Positions 21,806 to 33,214 are shown, numbered from the stretch's first letter. The stretch: DNA of 64,000 bases from Siphonodentalium dalli (GCA_032622095.1 CP136062.1:4030001-4094000); one strand, 5' to 3'. Program-made: numbers and translations. Notes: generated by a model from the sequence alone, not told the origin.

Positions 21806-22876
21806 TAAATTGTATTCAAATGATGGCGTACACCATCTGCTAGGAGGACTTCTAGCCAAGTTAGATATAGTGTTGCAACGTTTCATTAATCTTGAATGTG
21901 CCGGCGCATGACCAGTAAATAATTCATTGGTATAATATATCCCATATCTCTTCACTAAGTACACGTTCGTCAATAAAATTATGTAGACATAGTTTGCTAT
22001 GAATTATCTCAGGAGATACCTACGCGGACAACTTCAGAACAAATTCGTCGAAAAACGCTGAACAGATTTTTTTTTTTTATATTTGGCGATAAATTAGAGA
22101 TCGTTTCGATTGCGGTGTGGTTAGCTGGGGATTCACTATTTCTGAATATGATGTGTCCAAAGATTTGGTGGTAAAATTATACAAGGTAAAATAAAATCAT
22201 GGTTACTGCAGTTGAACCGTGGTTTTAATTTGGTGTAGTTGTGATATCGATAACTTCCCCATACTTTTACAAAAAAAAAATATGTAAATCCAAATTAGTG
22301 CAGACCTTTTTATCTGAATTACGGCTCTAATTTGTCTATTTTAGCCAGTTTAAGGAATATTATACCCAATAGCGCGATAACTCGAACAATCGCCAACCAA
22401 TTTCATTCATATTTGTATGATCTTTCGCAACAAAATATTGAACAAGTTCGAACTGCAGATTTGATCGATCATTTTTACTTGAGTTGCGGCCCTTAGATCG
22501 TCTATTGTTTTTATGGCGCACGTCGTGTAAAACGTTATGTTGAAACAGGACGTGAACTCAGGCGATTCTGATTATACAGGGCACCGAAGAATTCGAACCA
22601 GCACATGTTAAAGAATCAGTCAAACAAACTTTAACTGAAAATTGTATCTATGATTCGAAATTAAAGGTGAACTCACTTGGTACATGTTCGACCTATAGAA
22701 TTTACAAAATAAATTTTGGTACTGAACCATACTAAATATGTAAGTTAACAAGACACGACGTGATTACTTTAATGAGATATCGCTGTGGAAACCGTCGCTT
22801 GTCAATAGAAACAGGATCATGGGTTAAACAAGACAAGAATAAAATATATTGTAACTTATGTAGGACTAATGCCAAT
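21806..22876. other. no gene seen
   Basis: AT-rich, with short random frames and no convincing repeats until the direct duplication starting near 22877. Confidence 0.45.
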
Positions 22877-23480
22877 GTGTGGGAACTGTTACATCGGAAG
22901 TCGTTCTATCGCTGGTATTGTGATGGTTCTTGCCTGATTTGTTACGGTTCCTTCTGATTGAAAATAATCATTTTTGTGACAAAATCACGCATAATTATAG
23001 ATATCTTGAATATATTATACTTTCCTGAACGAACAGAGGCTGTAGAAGTGACGTGTTATCGAAACCTGAAATCTAGACCACAATTAACTCGATCTTAGCG
23101 AGTTAACGGTTGAATGTCAACATGTTATCACTGAAAATCAAGCCACGTGGACACAATATTCTTTGTTTTTCGTGGCGTATAAACTATGAAACGCATTCTG
23201 AAGACAAACACTGACTATAAAGTATACCCGTGTTATTCGTTTGTAAAATAGTTGAGAAAGTATCCCGATAGGGGTTGATAATTGGGAGCTGTGGCCTCGT
23301 AATCAACACGGGTGCGTGTTACGGTTCTATTTCAAACCAATCATGGCTGTGACGGTTCTGTACATGAGATTTATTCGAACGATTTCTGCACTTTGGTCCG
23401 AAAATCGTCTGTGTGTATCTGACATTTTAAACCAGATAATGGATGTAGCTTATGTAATTTGCATAATTGAACAGGTGCAT
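22877..23480 (+). repeat. direct duplication, copy 1
   Basis: Shares GAACTGTTACATCGGAAGTC and most of the following ~400 bp with 23829-24343 (offset ~952 bp). It then carries about 90 bp absent from copy 2 (from GGTTGATAATTGGGAGCTGT to CTGTACATGAGA) before matching again at TTTATTCGAACGAT. The copies are clearly diverged, so the duplication is not recent. Confidence 0.75.
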
Positions 23481-23828
23481 TAAGAAATAACACAATAAAT
23501 ACCTAATACGGGAGATTACGTGAATATAGTATCATAATCATGCCCGCCTATGTAAGTGACCAATGGTAATATAAATCTACTCTCAGGAGAATATGAGATG
23601 TCATATTCCTTTACTTAATCTGGGCATTATTGAAAGATCCAGGACTGGTGTGACAATATTTCATTGCCAGCCCCATCATAATTCCTCCTGTGAAGTCCGC
23701 CTGAGGGACATTTACACGTGTTTGTCGCCATACATGAATATAACTTATGAAATCAAGTTCAACTGGTGTATATCCCCAACTTTGGTGAAAATGTTCAACA
23801 GTTACAAATTTCTTATCTTACAATCACT

Positions 23829-24343
23829 GTGTAGGAACTGTTACATCGGAAGTCGTTCTATGACCGGAATTGTGATGGTTCTTGACTGATTTGTCACGGT
23901 TCCTTATGATTAAAAATTATCATTTTCGGGACAAAATCACGCATAATTATGTATATATCTTAAATACATTAAACTTCCTTGAACGAACATAGGCTGCATA
24001 GGTGCCGTTTTACCGAAACCTGAACTTTAGATCACAATTAGCTCGGATATAGCGAGTTAACGTGTAACTATCAACATGTAATCACTGAAAATCAAGCCTT
24101 GTAAACGTAATTTCTTTGTTTTCGGTAGCACACCGACTGTGAAACGCATTCTGAAGACGAACACAAAGTATAAATTGTACCTGTTTTATTCTTCTGTAAA
24201 ATAGCTGAGGAAATATCCCGATGTGTGTCGGTAATTTATTCGAACGATATATGCACATTGGGATCATTTAGTTGTGTGTAACAAACGTTTTAAACCCGAT
24301 AATGGTTACAGCGGATGTTACCTACATAGTCCAACAAGTGTAT
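23829..24343 (+). repeat. direct duplication, copy 2
   Basis: Second copy of the segment at 22877-23480, lacking the ~90-bp internal piece. A 98-codon frame (23593-23889) runs into it but is not kept in copy 1, so it is probably not coding. Just downstream, a 22-bp unit (TACATTCACTTCGAGTGGCA) is repeated twice at 24371-24414. Confidence 0.75.
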
Positions 24344-24414
24344 TAAGAAATACGAGTATAGCTATCTATTACATTCACTTCGAGTGGCATTACATTCACT
24401 TCGAGTGGCAGATA

Positions 24415-25019
24415 CAACATATTGAAAGTAATGTTGGGTATAGGATCATATATACGCGTGCACGCCCGCATAATTGAGCCAATGAAATTAGACATCTACT
24501 GTCATGATATTCTGTTAATTTAAATGGACATGGCTCATTCGAGCTTCCAAATTTTGTCTAAGTAATTTCTAAGGATGTATAAGATTGGTTGCAAATACAA
24601 GAATTGTTGATAAGTATACACCGGCCTCATATGCTCTGAGAAATACATACTGTGGTCGGAGCCCTATTCCAGCTGTTTTATTTTTCGTACAGAAGCGAAA
24701 CAAAGGCTCTTTATTTCTACCATATCAAGAATAGACTAACACGGAACGCTCTTTTCTGTTCCATGTAGTGCAAACATCGGGTTCAAAGTTGCATTTTTCA
24801 TGACTCAAATGTGTCTTTCTGTGACATTATACTGCTCATAGAAAGGTATTTCAAGTATTTATCGAGCTATTTCTATATCGGCAAAACTTAAAAAGCGACT
24901 ATTATTACGAGTATTTTGGAACGCAAACCACCAAGTGACTGTATTTGATAAATGAAGGTCTGTGGTTGAAAGTTCCATGGGGGATATGTGTTCAATTCTA
25001 GCCAGGGTTGGGGCGTTTA
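24415..25019. other. no gene seen
   Basis: Only short frames; no repeat structure noticed. Confidence 0.45.
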
Positions 25020-25165
25020 CATGTCAATGTAATCAATTACGATTACAATTACTTTTGATTTACATGATTACGACAATTGATTACATTTTTTTCAAATGTA
25101 ATTGATTACGATTATAATTACTTTAGTAAAATGTAACTGATTACTTTTCGATTACATCTGATTTC
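25020..25165. repeat. TAATCAATTACGATTAC dyad repeats
   Basis: Repeated GTAATCAATTACGATTACAA-type motifs in both orientations (two strong blocks near 25027 and 25100, plus weaker ones). Such GATTAC/GTAATC arrays often lie at the ends of hAT-type elements in aquatic animals. No matching second end was found, so the class is uncertain. Confidence 0.5.
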
Positions 25166-25725
25166 AATTTTTATTTTCCGACTATTTTGATCCCATAGGA
25201 ATAAATAATGAAATAAATCAAATTAAAATATCAAATTTTATTTAATAACAACAAAAAAGCTATAAAATACGTAAACAAGGAACGATTGAACAAATACAAC
25301 AACCAAGCAATAAGCAAATAATCTTTTTACATTAATTTGTTATGTTTTGTCATGGAGTTGTGCACCAACGTATTGGGAATAGACCATGTTATGTGTATTT
25401 ATTTAATTTTATTTATGATCATTTACGGTGAGTTACACTGCCTTCTTATATAGAATTATGTGTCAACAAGTAGTAACAGAATCGTTCACTTTATTGTGAC
25501 GCAAAGCATGCACTTTGACATAAATGGTCCAACTGCGAATACTGATTTTCCCCAACAAACCAATTATAATGGTAGAATGATTCAAAATGGCCGCCACTTT
25601 TTTTCAATATGGCCCCCACATTTATTTTTTAAATGGCCGCCACTGTTGTTTTTCAAAAAGTCGCATGCCAATTTTCTCGGTTCCTTTATATATTAAGGTC
25701 AAACAAAGGGTGCTGTAAGTTGCCC
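25166..25725. other. no gene seen; trace of foldback-arm sequence
   Basis: At 25479 the stretch AATCGTTCACTTTATTGTGA resembles the terminus of the 9.6-kb foldback-like element. ATGGCCGCCAC motifs follow at about 25588-25640. This may be a decayed relative of that element. No gene is visible. Confidence 0.4.
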
Positions 25726-25827
25726 CCCACAAGACGCATTAAAGAGTCGCCACAAACCCCACCCGATCCAAATTTGACGGCGGTCAACTGAATTTGGATC
25801 GGTGGGGGTGTTTATGGTGTCTTGTGG
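25726..25827. repeat. ~100-bp imperfect hairpin
   Basis: CCCACAAGAC on the left pairs with GTCTTGTGG on the right, and AACCCCACCCGATCCAAATT pairs with AATTTGGATCGGTGGGGGTG around a ~16-base loop. It resembles a very short palindromic MITE. No flanking duplication was confirmed. Confidence 0.7.
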
Positions 25828-26283
25828 ACACATGTTTTAATTTCATTTTGTCCGCAGTTGTCATTTCACCTTGATGCAGTATGAACGATAAAGTGAGTGC
25901 GAGTCGATTTAGCCAGTCCGTGTACTGGTATATATGTATATAGTTTGTAATTAAGTTAGTTTTAACTCTATTTTGGGCTTACTTGTGCAATTCGGGTAAT
26001 TTATATAAATGCTTCGTATACAAATTAGGAACTAAGCATATACGAGCGTATTAACATTTCACTCGATGACATTTTGGATGGTTCGAGCGAAATGAAAACT
26101 ATAATAATTTTATGATGTAACGATCATTTCGAGCGGCGATCGTGATTTCGTCGGACGCCATTCTCGTAAAAAACTTGATTCCTCAGACCATCGCTCGCAG
26201 TTGTTGATGATGGCAGAAGAAGTCTTGCTCCTGACTGACTGTACCCTTCTGTATGGAACCTCTCCTTTTCTCAGTGGACATTG

Positions 26284-26649
26284 TTATCTGTGGCGCCACA
26301 AACCATCCTTCAAGAAAAACGCTAAGCAACTTTCACATGGCAAATAGTCTGATGGTGAAACATCTCCACTCATCTTCCGTGACCACACAACAAGCATTCC
26401 TTTGCCACTTTTCAACACATCCATGTTATGTTGCAAATCACCGGAATTCCGAAGTCTCAGGAGTTCATTTTTCTTTTCAGTCGAATTTTTCTCGAGATGC
26501 AGAATTGCTTTGATTTCCTTTTCACCACTATGGGGCCCAAAAAAATGTTTTGTCAAATTCGTAAATCCATACTGACAAAAAAGGCAGAAGTGAATTTTAC
26601 CCCAGCGTCTTTTTCCTCCGTCATTATTGCATGGCTGTACCGTGATCAT
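26284..26649 (-). pseudogene. tyrosine-recombinase element, zinc-finger N-terminus (unit 1)
   Basis: An open frame of 121 codons with the pattern FCLFC...LTKHF..PHSGE, then LRNSGDLQHN, then YLPCESCLAFFLKDGLWRHR. This cysteine/histidine layout recurs in front of tyrosine-recombinase-like proteins in fish and marine invertebrates. I assign it to the same gene because the recombinase exons follow on the same strand in units 2/3. A TAA at 26284-26286 interrupts the last finger (WRHR-stop-QCP), and the domain continues downstream in frame. A conserved MASDEITIAARNDRYIIKL reading follows in another frame near 26110-26170. The copy is therefore broken. Confidence 0.6.
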
Positions 26650-28243
26650 GTTCTGAGAAATTTCGGGGTTAACAGTGTGGTCTAGTCCTCGTTGTAAACT
26701 AGAACCCTGTGCCAGATGTGCTTCATTTCTGGGAGAGTTTGCAGCAGGAAAGGATTATGAAATAGGCGCAAAAACTTCTGACATGTCCGATATATTTACG
26801 GAAGAAATCTGAATAGGATGTTAACCATTCTAACATCATACTATTCAGATGGAGAGGTTAGAGTTGAGCATCTCTGCTCAGTGGAAGTTATTAAGGTAGA
26901 TGCTTTTTCTATTTACAATGCTGTGTGTGATATCTTTGACAACCAGCATATACCTTGGAAGAATTGTGTTTCGATTCTCCTTGACTCGTGCAATGTAATG
27001 CAATGCTTAAGCGCAAATAAATATAAATTTGAAAAGGGGCTCCCATATGTATCCGCATATAAGTGTACAGTACACACTTATAAGTGGATGATTAAATGAA
27101 TAATCTTCAACTATTATGGCCGATTAGTCAACCTTCAAATCTCATAGTCGTGGCAACTCAATGCATAACCATTTTTTTTGGTTAAGCAATTTTTAAAGGC
27201 CTGTATTCACCTCGTAAAGGTAGTCTATAGACTAGGCGAATATAGCAGGGGCGTATATACATGTAGATGGGCAGCACAGATCTCGTTACGGGCTCTGTGG
27301 TCACAACAAAAACAATTCTGTTATATAAACTAAAGTTAGATCCGTTGTCCATAGATATTCATGTGACCTTCACAATGGCATATAATTTTTGTCAAGAATC
27401 ACTTAGAAATTCATTGAATTCCCCATTCAAATTGTGACACATTACCTCCCTCTTAAATATAGATTTAAATTTTGTGACTATCTAAATATAATTGTGACTT
27501 TCTATCAGTTACGTGGAAGTGGGGGGGGGGGGGGGGGGGGTAAAAAAAAAATTACAGGGTACTAGGTCCCCGTTGGTGGGTGTTTCGCAGGCCCCCGAAA
27601 CAGATTTTTCCAACATTTTCAGACATTTTGCAAGTTTTTTTCCAAAACAACTTTTGAGACAAATTAGAGCTATTAACTCAAGTAAAAGCATGAGAAACCC
27701 AAAGAAAGGCACATGTAAGCCTCATACAAGGAAGGGTGGCTCCCTGTATTTAGATTATGTTGACAAATTTTCACCTAACTTGCTGAAATCATGGGGTTGG
27801 TGTAGTTTCACAGGCGGGAAAAAATTGCAATCACAAAAAATTCCATTCATATTTTTAAACACAGTTTCTAGGATATAGTTGAAGTTAATTGATAACAAAT
27901 GAGGCCAAATTAAGAGATTTAGCTTGCAACACGCTGAGACGCTAATTTCCAGTAACTCTATAATGTCCGCAATATCAGAAATCGTCTCAGGACATTGACG
28001 AGTTACATATTAATTAGAAAGTCCTAGGACTGTGGCGACTGGGGTCTGTGGCCTTGTGTTCAACTTCGACATTAATTTCATTGATGAACTCACTTACAAA
28101 TCATAATAATCATTTGATTATGTTGACAACAATGGCATCAAGGTCAATCGCGTGGACAAAGTCGGCCAGCATCCTAAAATCCTCCCACAATAAAACATAA
28201 ACTCGATATTCCCGTCCTGAGGCTGAATAAGAATTAGGGCATC
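26650..28243. other. spacer between recombinase N-terminus and preceding C-terminus (X block)
   Basis: No convincing gene. The same sequence is present at 50206-51402, except for a ~399-bp segment at 27147-27545 that unit 3 lacks. That segment contains a run of about 18 G (27523-27540), next to an A run. In the array this spacer lies between the ends of two neighbouring recombinase genes, so it may contain the junction of tandem elements. Confidence 0.5.
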
Positions 28244-28565
28244 TCAATTCTCTTTCAAATTCAATTTGTTTACGGACGCAGTAACCCACACATTCCTTGG
28301 AACAATCATAGCAAGTAGATAAAATAAATCCAACCGCCTCGCGTGACAGCATATTGGAAAATTAATTTTCTTCCTTTGGTTCATGATCAGGTTGTGAATA
28401 GTGTTTTTAATTTTCATCCAATTGAATCTTTTCAATTGTTTGTTTGTAGCTACATGTGTATAGCACTCTCACATTCGGATTTCTTCAATTCTCTGCACAT
28501 AGTGATGTTGGCTTTGAATATTGTTTTTAACAACTCCGTCTCCTGTTTGGTTAGTCAAAAAGTTC
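28244..28565 (-). pseudogene. recombinase element, SANT-like C-terminus (unit 1)
   Basis: The minus strand reads TKQETELLKTIFKANITMCR, then KKSECESAI, then KRFNWMKIKNTIHNLIMNQR. This spacing (acidic start, F, ...KKxEC, ...W.KIKN...N.I) matches the SANT/Myb-like segment at the C-terminus of tyrosine-recombinase-like transposon proteins. A short insertion in GTAGCTACATGTGTATAGCA shifts the frame here; the copies at 34.5 and 51.6 kb keep it. It is presumably the DNA-binding tail of the gene whose core lies at 31.7-32.3 kb. Confidence 0.5.
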
Positions 28566-28569
28566 GGAC

Positions 28570-28846
28570 ATGACCCATTTTCTAGAGGCCATAAATAGTC
28601 ATTGGGAGCAACTCGCATACCAAATTTTTTGAAACCGTTCACAAATGTCAAAGTTGTAAGGCATTCTTTAAGTCCGCCCGCCTGCCTGCCGCCCGCCCGC
28701 GCACACCAACCGTCCCTCATCAAACCAAAACACAAATCAGTTGAATGTGCTATTAAATGTCCTCATAGTGGTGAACATCCATACAAAAAATTTATTCAAA
28801 TTGGTTCATAAAAACAATATGTGATATAGTTGGAGTCAGAGCTACT
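28570..28846 (+). pseudogene. start of the hAT-like remnant (Y block, unit 1)
   Basis: Frames here change several times. SVECAIKCPHSGEHPYKKFI and, in another frame, IKTICDIVGVRAT lead into the conserved frame at 28847. A GCCCGCCTGCCTGCCGCC low-complexity stretch at 28674-28700 varies in length among the three Y copies. I take this as the damaged upstream part of the hAT-like gene. Confidence 0.4.
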
Positions 28847-29236
28847 ATGCCAGAGAGGTTTATAAAACATCGCTGGCTGTCTGTTTATGATAGATCAGTG
28901 GACACAGAGAGGTTATTCCCTGCCTTGCAAATTTTCTATTACGGATTTATCCATCAAAGTTTAAGAGCTGACTACAAAGATGTGATAGATGAAATATATA
29001 AGACCTTGAACATCAGCAACGAGTCAAGAGCAGAAATAGAGAAAATGCATACAACACTGAGGAAAAAGAACATGACGAAAGAGGGAACTGACAGAAAAAA
29101 GAGTTGTCAAGAGTTGTTGAAAGCATATGTCTGTTTATTTCAAACAAAGGACACATTGGTTCACCAATTGCATGATAAACAGCTGGACACCTTCAAGCAA
29201 TTTCTTTCCTGTTTTATAAAGAAACAAACATGCTGA
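28847..29236 (+). pseudogene. hAT-like transposase fragment (unit 1)
   Basis: 130 codons starting MPERFIKHRWLSVYDRSV. The HRWLS motif, an acidic/hydrophobic helical region and FLSCFIK resemble the middle of hAT-superfamily transposase-derived proteins. The frame ends in KQTC-stop, where the related W-block copy (32.3 kb) continues PEVISEKS. Compared with 51977-52435 it lacks about 20 codons (FFTQDKTQLQLAF). The upstream DNA-binding finger is absent or damaged. The strand is opposite to the recombinase gene, so this is a separate, nested element fragment. Confidence 0.6.
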
Positions 29237-30031
29237 GGTAAATCCTGCAGTCTGATTATAAGTATTACCTCATCATGTTGGTGTCATAAAATGTATGCCA
29301 CTTTTGAAAATTATGATGCCAAAAGTTCATCGTAGGCTCATAATGCTGTAAGGTTCAAAGTCAATTTTAAGTACCGTAAAGCGGGGTTACTTTGGCCCAA
29401 AAACAAAAAAGTTTTCTCAAACCGCGATACAATTAACAGTATACTCCCATTCTAAGAGTATACATCTTATTAACTTTATTCCAGTATTTTATTTACCAAG
29501 AAAAATGTTTTCTGAAGAAATTTGAGACAAAATGGATTCCAGGTAAGCTAAAATACTAGATGTAAACAAGTATTTCATAAGCGCTAAAAATAGAACCTTC
29601 CCAAAATCCTTATGGTGTGGTCACATGACCAAGGTCAAAAAAGTTGTATGTTTTATGACTTCTGAGCATTGTTATGACATTAACAGCTGCTTAAGGATAT
29701 GATAGGCATAATATATCAGTTTTACTTGCTTTAGAGTTAATGATTTGAAGTTTCAATTCAGTAGGCGTGGCACATAAAGATTTGCACCAAACAATAATCG
29801 CCAAAAATGGCTATATGAGTATTCTGAGGTCGGGAAGATGATTTTTCAGCGTGTATTTTTTTTTATGACTGACCCAATCCCCCCGCCCCCGAGTTCATAG
29901 GCTTTTTTCGAATGGTCGCTTTGTCCATGTTTCTGAGAATATCTTTGAGATTAAGCTGAAATTTGCATAAATTGTTTTGCTTCAAGTACTTTGCTATTAA
30001 ACTGATTCAAATTTCAAAATGAAGGGATCGC

Positions 30032-30829
30032 GTGCTTAATACTTCGAAAGCCAGTATCTCCTTAATGTACTGTGGATCTGCTGAAGGAGAGTTGCTACCA
30101 CCTTATGTGGTATACAAAGCGGAGCACCTGTGGTCAACAAGGACATACGGTGGACCACCTGGGACGCGTTACAATAGGTCAAAATCCGGTTGGTTTGATT
30201 CTACTTCATTCGAAGATTGGTTTTTCACCATCGCTCTACCACGTATGAAGAAGAAGGCTGGAAAGAAAGTGATACTTGGTGACAATTTATCAACCCACAT
30301 TAACCCTGAAGTACTGAAGGCATGTGCTGAGAATGACATAGCGTTTGTTTGCCTTCCGGCAAATTGTACCCACCTGACCCAGCCACTGGACATTGCTTTT
30401 TTCCGGGCCATGAAGATAAAATGGAGATTGTTATTGACTGATTGGAAGAAGCGGGAAAAGTCGGCAAGCGCTATACCCAAGGATGTGTTCCCAATACAGC
30501 TGGCGAAACTGCATGATGCAATCTCTGATAATTTTTCTGAGAATCTTAAGTCCGGTTTCAGGAAAGCTGGGATTTGGCCAATTAACAAGAATGAAATTTT
30601 AGATCGACTTCCTCACAGGTGTGACAGCACAAACTTAATCGGAATTAGCTTCAATGAATACCATGGTGATTTAAGAGGTGAAGTTGCGAAAGAGCCCCGA
30701 CTGAAACGAAAGAAGTTAAACATCGAACCTGGAAAAAGTGTGTCTTATGAAGACATCAAATGCAGTGAAAAAAGTTCTGAAGCAGCAGCGGCTCCATGTG
30801 TTGAGAACAATCTAAGGCATGCTAGATGA
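30032..30829 (+). pseudogene. DDE transposase, pogo/Jerky-like, 5' truncated (T1)
   Basis: An open frame of 265 codons covering the last two catalytic acids of a DDE_1 domain: LGDNLSTHI (D84) and THLTQPLD (D120), 35 residues apart. GLRKAGIWPIN-type sequence (here SGFRKAGIWPINKNEIL) follows, as is usual in this family. The first catalytic aspartate and the N-terminal helix-turn-helix are missing; the frame begins just after a junction at ~30032 that differs from T2. The C-terminus is cut by the 455-bp deletion and ends out of context (NNLRHAR). LPANCTHL replaces the usual LPPNSTHL seen in the 34.7-kb copy. It is not expected to be active. Confidence 0.85.
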
Positions 30830-31039
30830 ATACTGCGCGATTTAATGGGAAACTTCACATGAATTGCTTACCTTTTATTTTCGTAGGACTTTTGTACTTT
30901 AAACAATTCTCAAACAATAATTAAAGTATAAATGACATTAGTTCAATAATACTATAATAGTGTCTACAATAATAATCATCTTGACGCATTGAAGAGGAAG
31001 GTTAACACATGTTCATCACACCATCGTTTCTTGTTTCAG

Positions 31040-31297
31040 GTGATTGGGTCGTGGTGAATTATGAGGGGTCGCCATTTCCTGGTCAGGTAGAGACTGTTGA
31101 AGTTACTGGCGCTGAAGAAAAATGTTATGGTCAAGTGTGATACCACAGGCTGGAAATGGCCAAAGACAAGAGACCAGATTCTTAACCATTTTAGTGACAT
31201 TCTTGAGAATATTGATATATCTTCTATTGTGCCTTACAATGATAGGGGTGTCTTCAAGATAGAGTGTGGAATTATATTTCAGACCTGGGGTGTATAG
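31040..31297 (+). pseudogene. transposase C-terminal chromo/Tudor-like exon (T1)
   Basis: Follows an acceptor-like TTTCTTGTTTCAG. One frame reads GDWVVVNYEGSPFPGQVETV, then the frame shifts to VMVKCDTTGWKWPKTRDQI and RGVFKI. The GDWVVV.YEG..FPG...WKWP pattern is a small domain often found at the C-terminus of Tigger/Jerky-like transposases in invertebrates. The shift is also present in T2 (43.1 kb), so it predates the unit duplication, unless a further intron lies there. Confidence 0.6.
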
Positions 31298-31755
31298 TGA
31301 GACCTTCCGGAAATAGATTTCTCTATGTTGTACAAGTAATGTGCAGCACTGTGTCTGACACAATTGTTGACATACATGTATAATTATGTGTTAGAATGTG
31401 TTATATCAGTCATATCCCTGAATTGTGTTTGCTTAATTAATATAAGTATGTTATTTCTGTTGTCTTGTTTGTTTTAAAACTACCCAAGTGTATACGCACT
31501 TGTCATCAGCATTGACTAATGGTGCAAAAACAATTGGTGGCCAAAGTTACCCAACAGGTGGGGTAACTTTGGCCACCCACAAACAAAACAAAACTAACAC
31601 ATTCTAGTATAGTCTCAGGTATTGCATATTTGTGACATTGTAGACACATCAGGTCCGCATATTTAAGCAACTAGAAATTAGTGATAGGTTTCTTTGTTAT
31701 AAGTTATCAAGTAAGGAAGGCAAAAAGTGGGCCAAAGTAAACCCGCTTTACGGTA

Positions 31756-32281
31756 TAGATGAAACTACCTTCTTCCACATAGTCTGTCTTCCACCGTATT
31801 TCATCGAGCGATTTCCCGCTATACTTTCCTACAGTGCCTTGGTCAAACGCATGTAATAATCTACCCATCCTGACAACTTGTATTGTCTCCTGTGGTAGAC
31901 GGTAAAATGTTTTATGCACTTCCATGTCGTGACCCATGAACTCTGCCATAGTTTCCAAATCCTGCTTGCTGAGGTTCAATATCTGTGACACGGTCGCTAC
32001 ATGTTTCCTTAACTTTGTGCTGGTTATCGAACCAGGAAATTTTAAATCTGCTTCTTTAGAAAACCTCCTCATAACGTCAGCACTTCTGATGGAATTTCGT
32101 GAATCGAAATTTGATCTAGCGAAAACATAAGGATTTTCATCATGAACTCCTGCTTCCGTTCGGAATATTAGCAACAAATCGATGCTCTGCTCACACCGCT
32201 TTGTAATTAGCACAGGAACAGTACGCCCCTTTTCCCCCTCGTATTCAACTCTGGAAAACATCGCACATAATGCCTTTTCCA
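31756..32281 (-). pseudogene. tyrosine recombinase C-terminal core (W block, unit 1)
   Basis: The minus-strand frame contains TSTKLRKHVATVSQ, FMGHDMEVHKTFYR and GKYSGKSLDEI. That is the box-II region, the GH and the tyrosine of a tyrosine-recombinase catalytic domain. The N-terminal side stops at about 32281 (EKALCAMF), where it is joined to an oppositely oriented hAT-like fragment. The C-terminal side is interrupted by transposon T1. The first catalytic arginine (FNRRRGGE) is missing from this block but present at 47.4 kb. It is not a complete gene. Confidence 0.72.
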
Positions 32282-32283
32282 AG

Positions 32284-33214
32284 AAACTTTTCTTCACACA
32301 GGACAAGACTCAGCTTCAACTGGCTTTCTCAAATGCAAGTGTCCTGAGTATATTGAAAGCATATGTCTGTTTATTTCAAACAAAGGACACATTGGTTCAC
32401 CAATTGCATGATAAACAGCTGGACACCTTCAAGCAATTTCTTTCCTGTTTTATAAAGCCAGAAGTTATATCCGAGAAGTCGACAAAGTTTTTGAAAAAGT
32501 TGAACATGGCTGACAAGAAAAATCTCAATGACAGGAATATTTATTATGGAAACGAGGCAAAGAAAATCATAGCAAAGCTTGAAGAGAATGACTCGCAGGT
32601 GGAAGAGTTTAAGGCGAATGCTGAGGATGCCTATATTAATTGTGCGGGATATATGCAAAAAAGCTACCCCTAAACAGTGACATTCTAAAGACTCTTTCGT
32701 GCATTGACCCACTGGTAAGACCGCATCCATCACCTTACAGGGATTGGACTAGAAGGGCTTTCAAAACATTTGGAGAATTTTCTAACAGATGCTGATCATG
32801 ATGATATCCACTGAGATTAGGGCCTACCAAATCGATGGAAGTCTGCCAGATTATGACTATAAAGAAGGAAAGATAGTACAGTGGTGGGCTGGAGTATTTG
32901 CCACAGAGAAATATCCATAACTCTCTAAAATAGTGAAGGCTGCATTGTCCATCTTCCATGGCCCCATGGTTGAGTCTTCATTTAACCTTATGGGTGATAT
33001 TATCGACGTCCGTTCAACAAGGCTCAACGCAGAAACATTTAATGCCATTCAGAGTATTAAATATGGCTTGCGGGCGAGAAACAGCACCAGTCTAAAATAT
33101 TTTGAAAGGAAGGACCCTCTCCATTCGCCTGTACATCGGGATATATGCAGAAATTTAAGGAGTGCAGCGTCATATTACAAAAAGGAGAAGGAGAAGCAAG
33201 CTGTTGGGCCATAA
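32284..33214 (+). pseudogene. hAT-like transposase C-terminal half (W block, unit 1)
   Basis: Begins FFTQDKTQLQLAFSN, repeats the FLSCFIK region also found in the Y block, continues PEVISEKSTKFLKKL, and after frame changes reaches WWAGVFATEKYP and KAALSIFHGPMVESSFNLMG. The last resembles the hAT C-terminal dimerisation domain (tryptophans, then SIFHGPMVESSF). I see a stop after SYP (32671), at least two frameshifts (near 32730 and 32815) and a TAA after EKYP. It is fused at 32281 to the antisense recombinase fragment, and its first ~170 bp duplicate sequence in the Y block. Confidence 0.7.

Larger units (their letters stand above)
29374..31753 (+). mobile_element. pogo/Tigger-like DNA transposon T1, internally deleted
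   Basis: Terminal inverted repeats of 25 bp: CCGTAAAGCGGGGTTACTTT... at 29374-29398, and its complement at 31729-31753, one mismatch. TA lies on both sides (29372-29373, 31754-31755), the target duplication of the Tc1/mariner/pogo group. It carries a partial DDE transposase (30032-30829) and a C-terminal exon (about 31040-31297). A perfect 17-bp internal palindrome GGTGGCCAAAGTTACCC lies at 31536-31552/31561-31577 and repeats the GTAACTTTGGCC core of the ends. Compared with T2 it lacks 455 bp between two AATC tetramers (joined near 30809). It sits inside the recombinase gene downstream of the core. Confidence 0.88.

Noticed and set aside
26253-26513. 86-codon plus-strand frame (also at 49809-50069)
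   Set aside because: Antisense to the zinc-finger N-terminus of the recombinase.
30169-30588. 139-codon minus-strand frame (also at 34798-35217)
   Set aside because: Antisense shadow of the DDE transposase frame.
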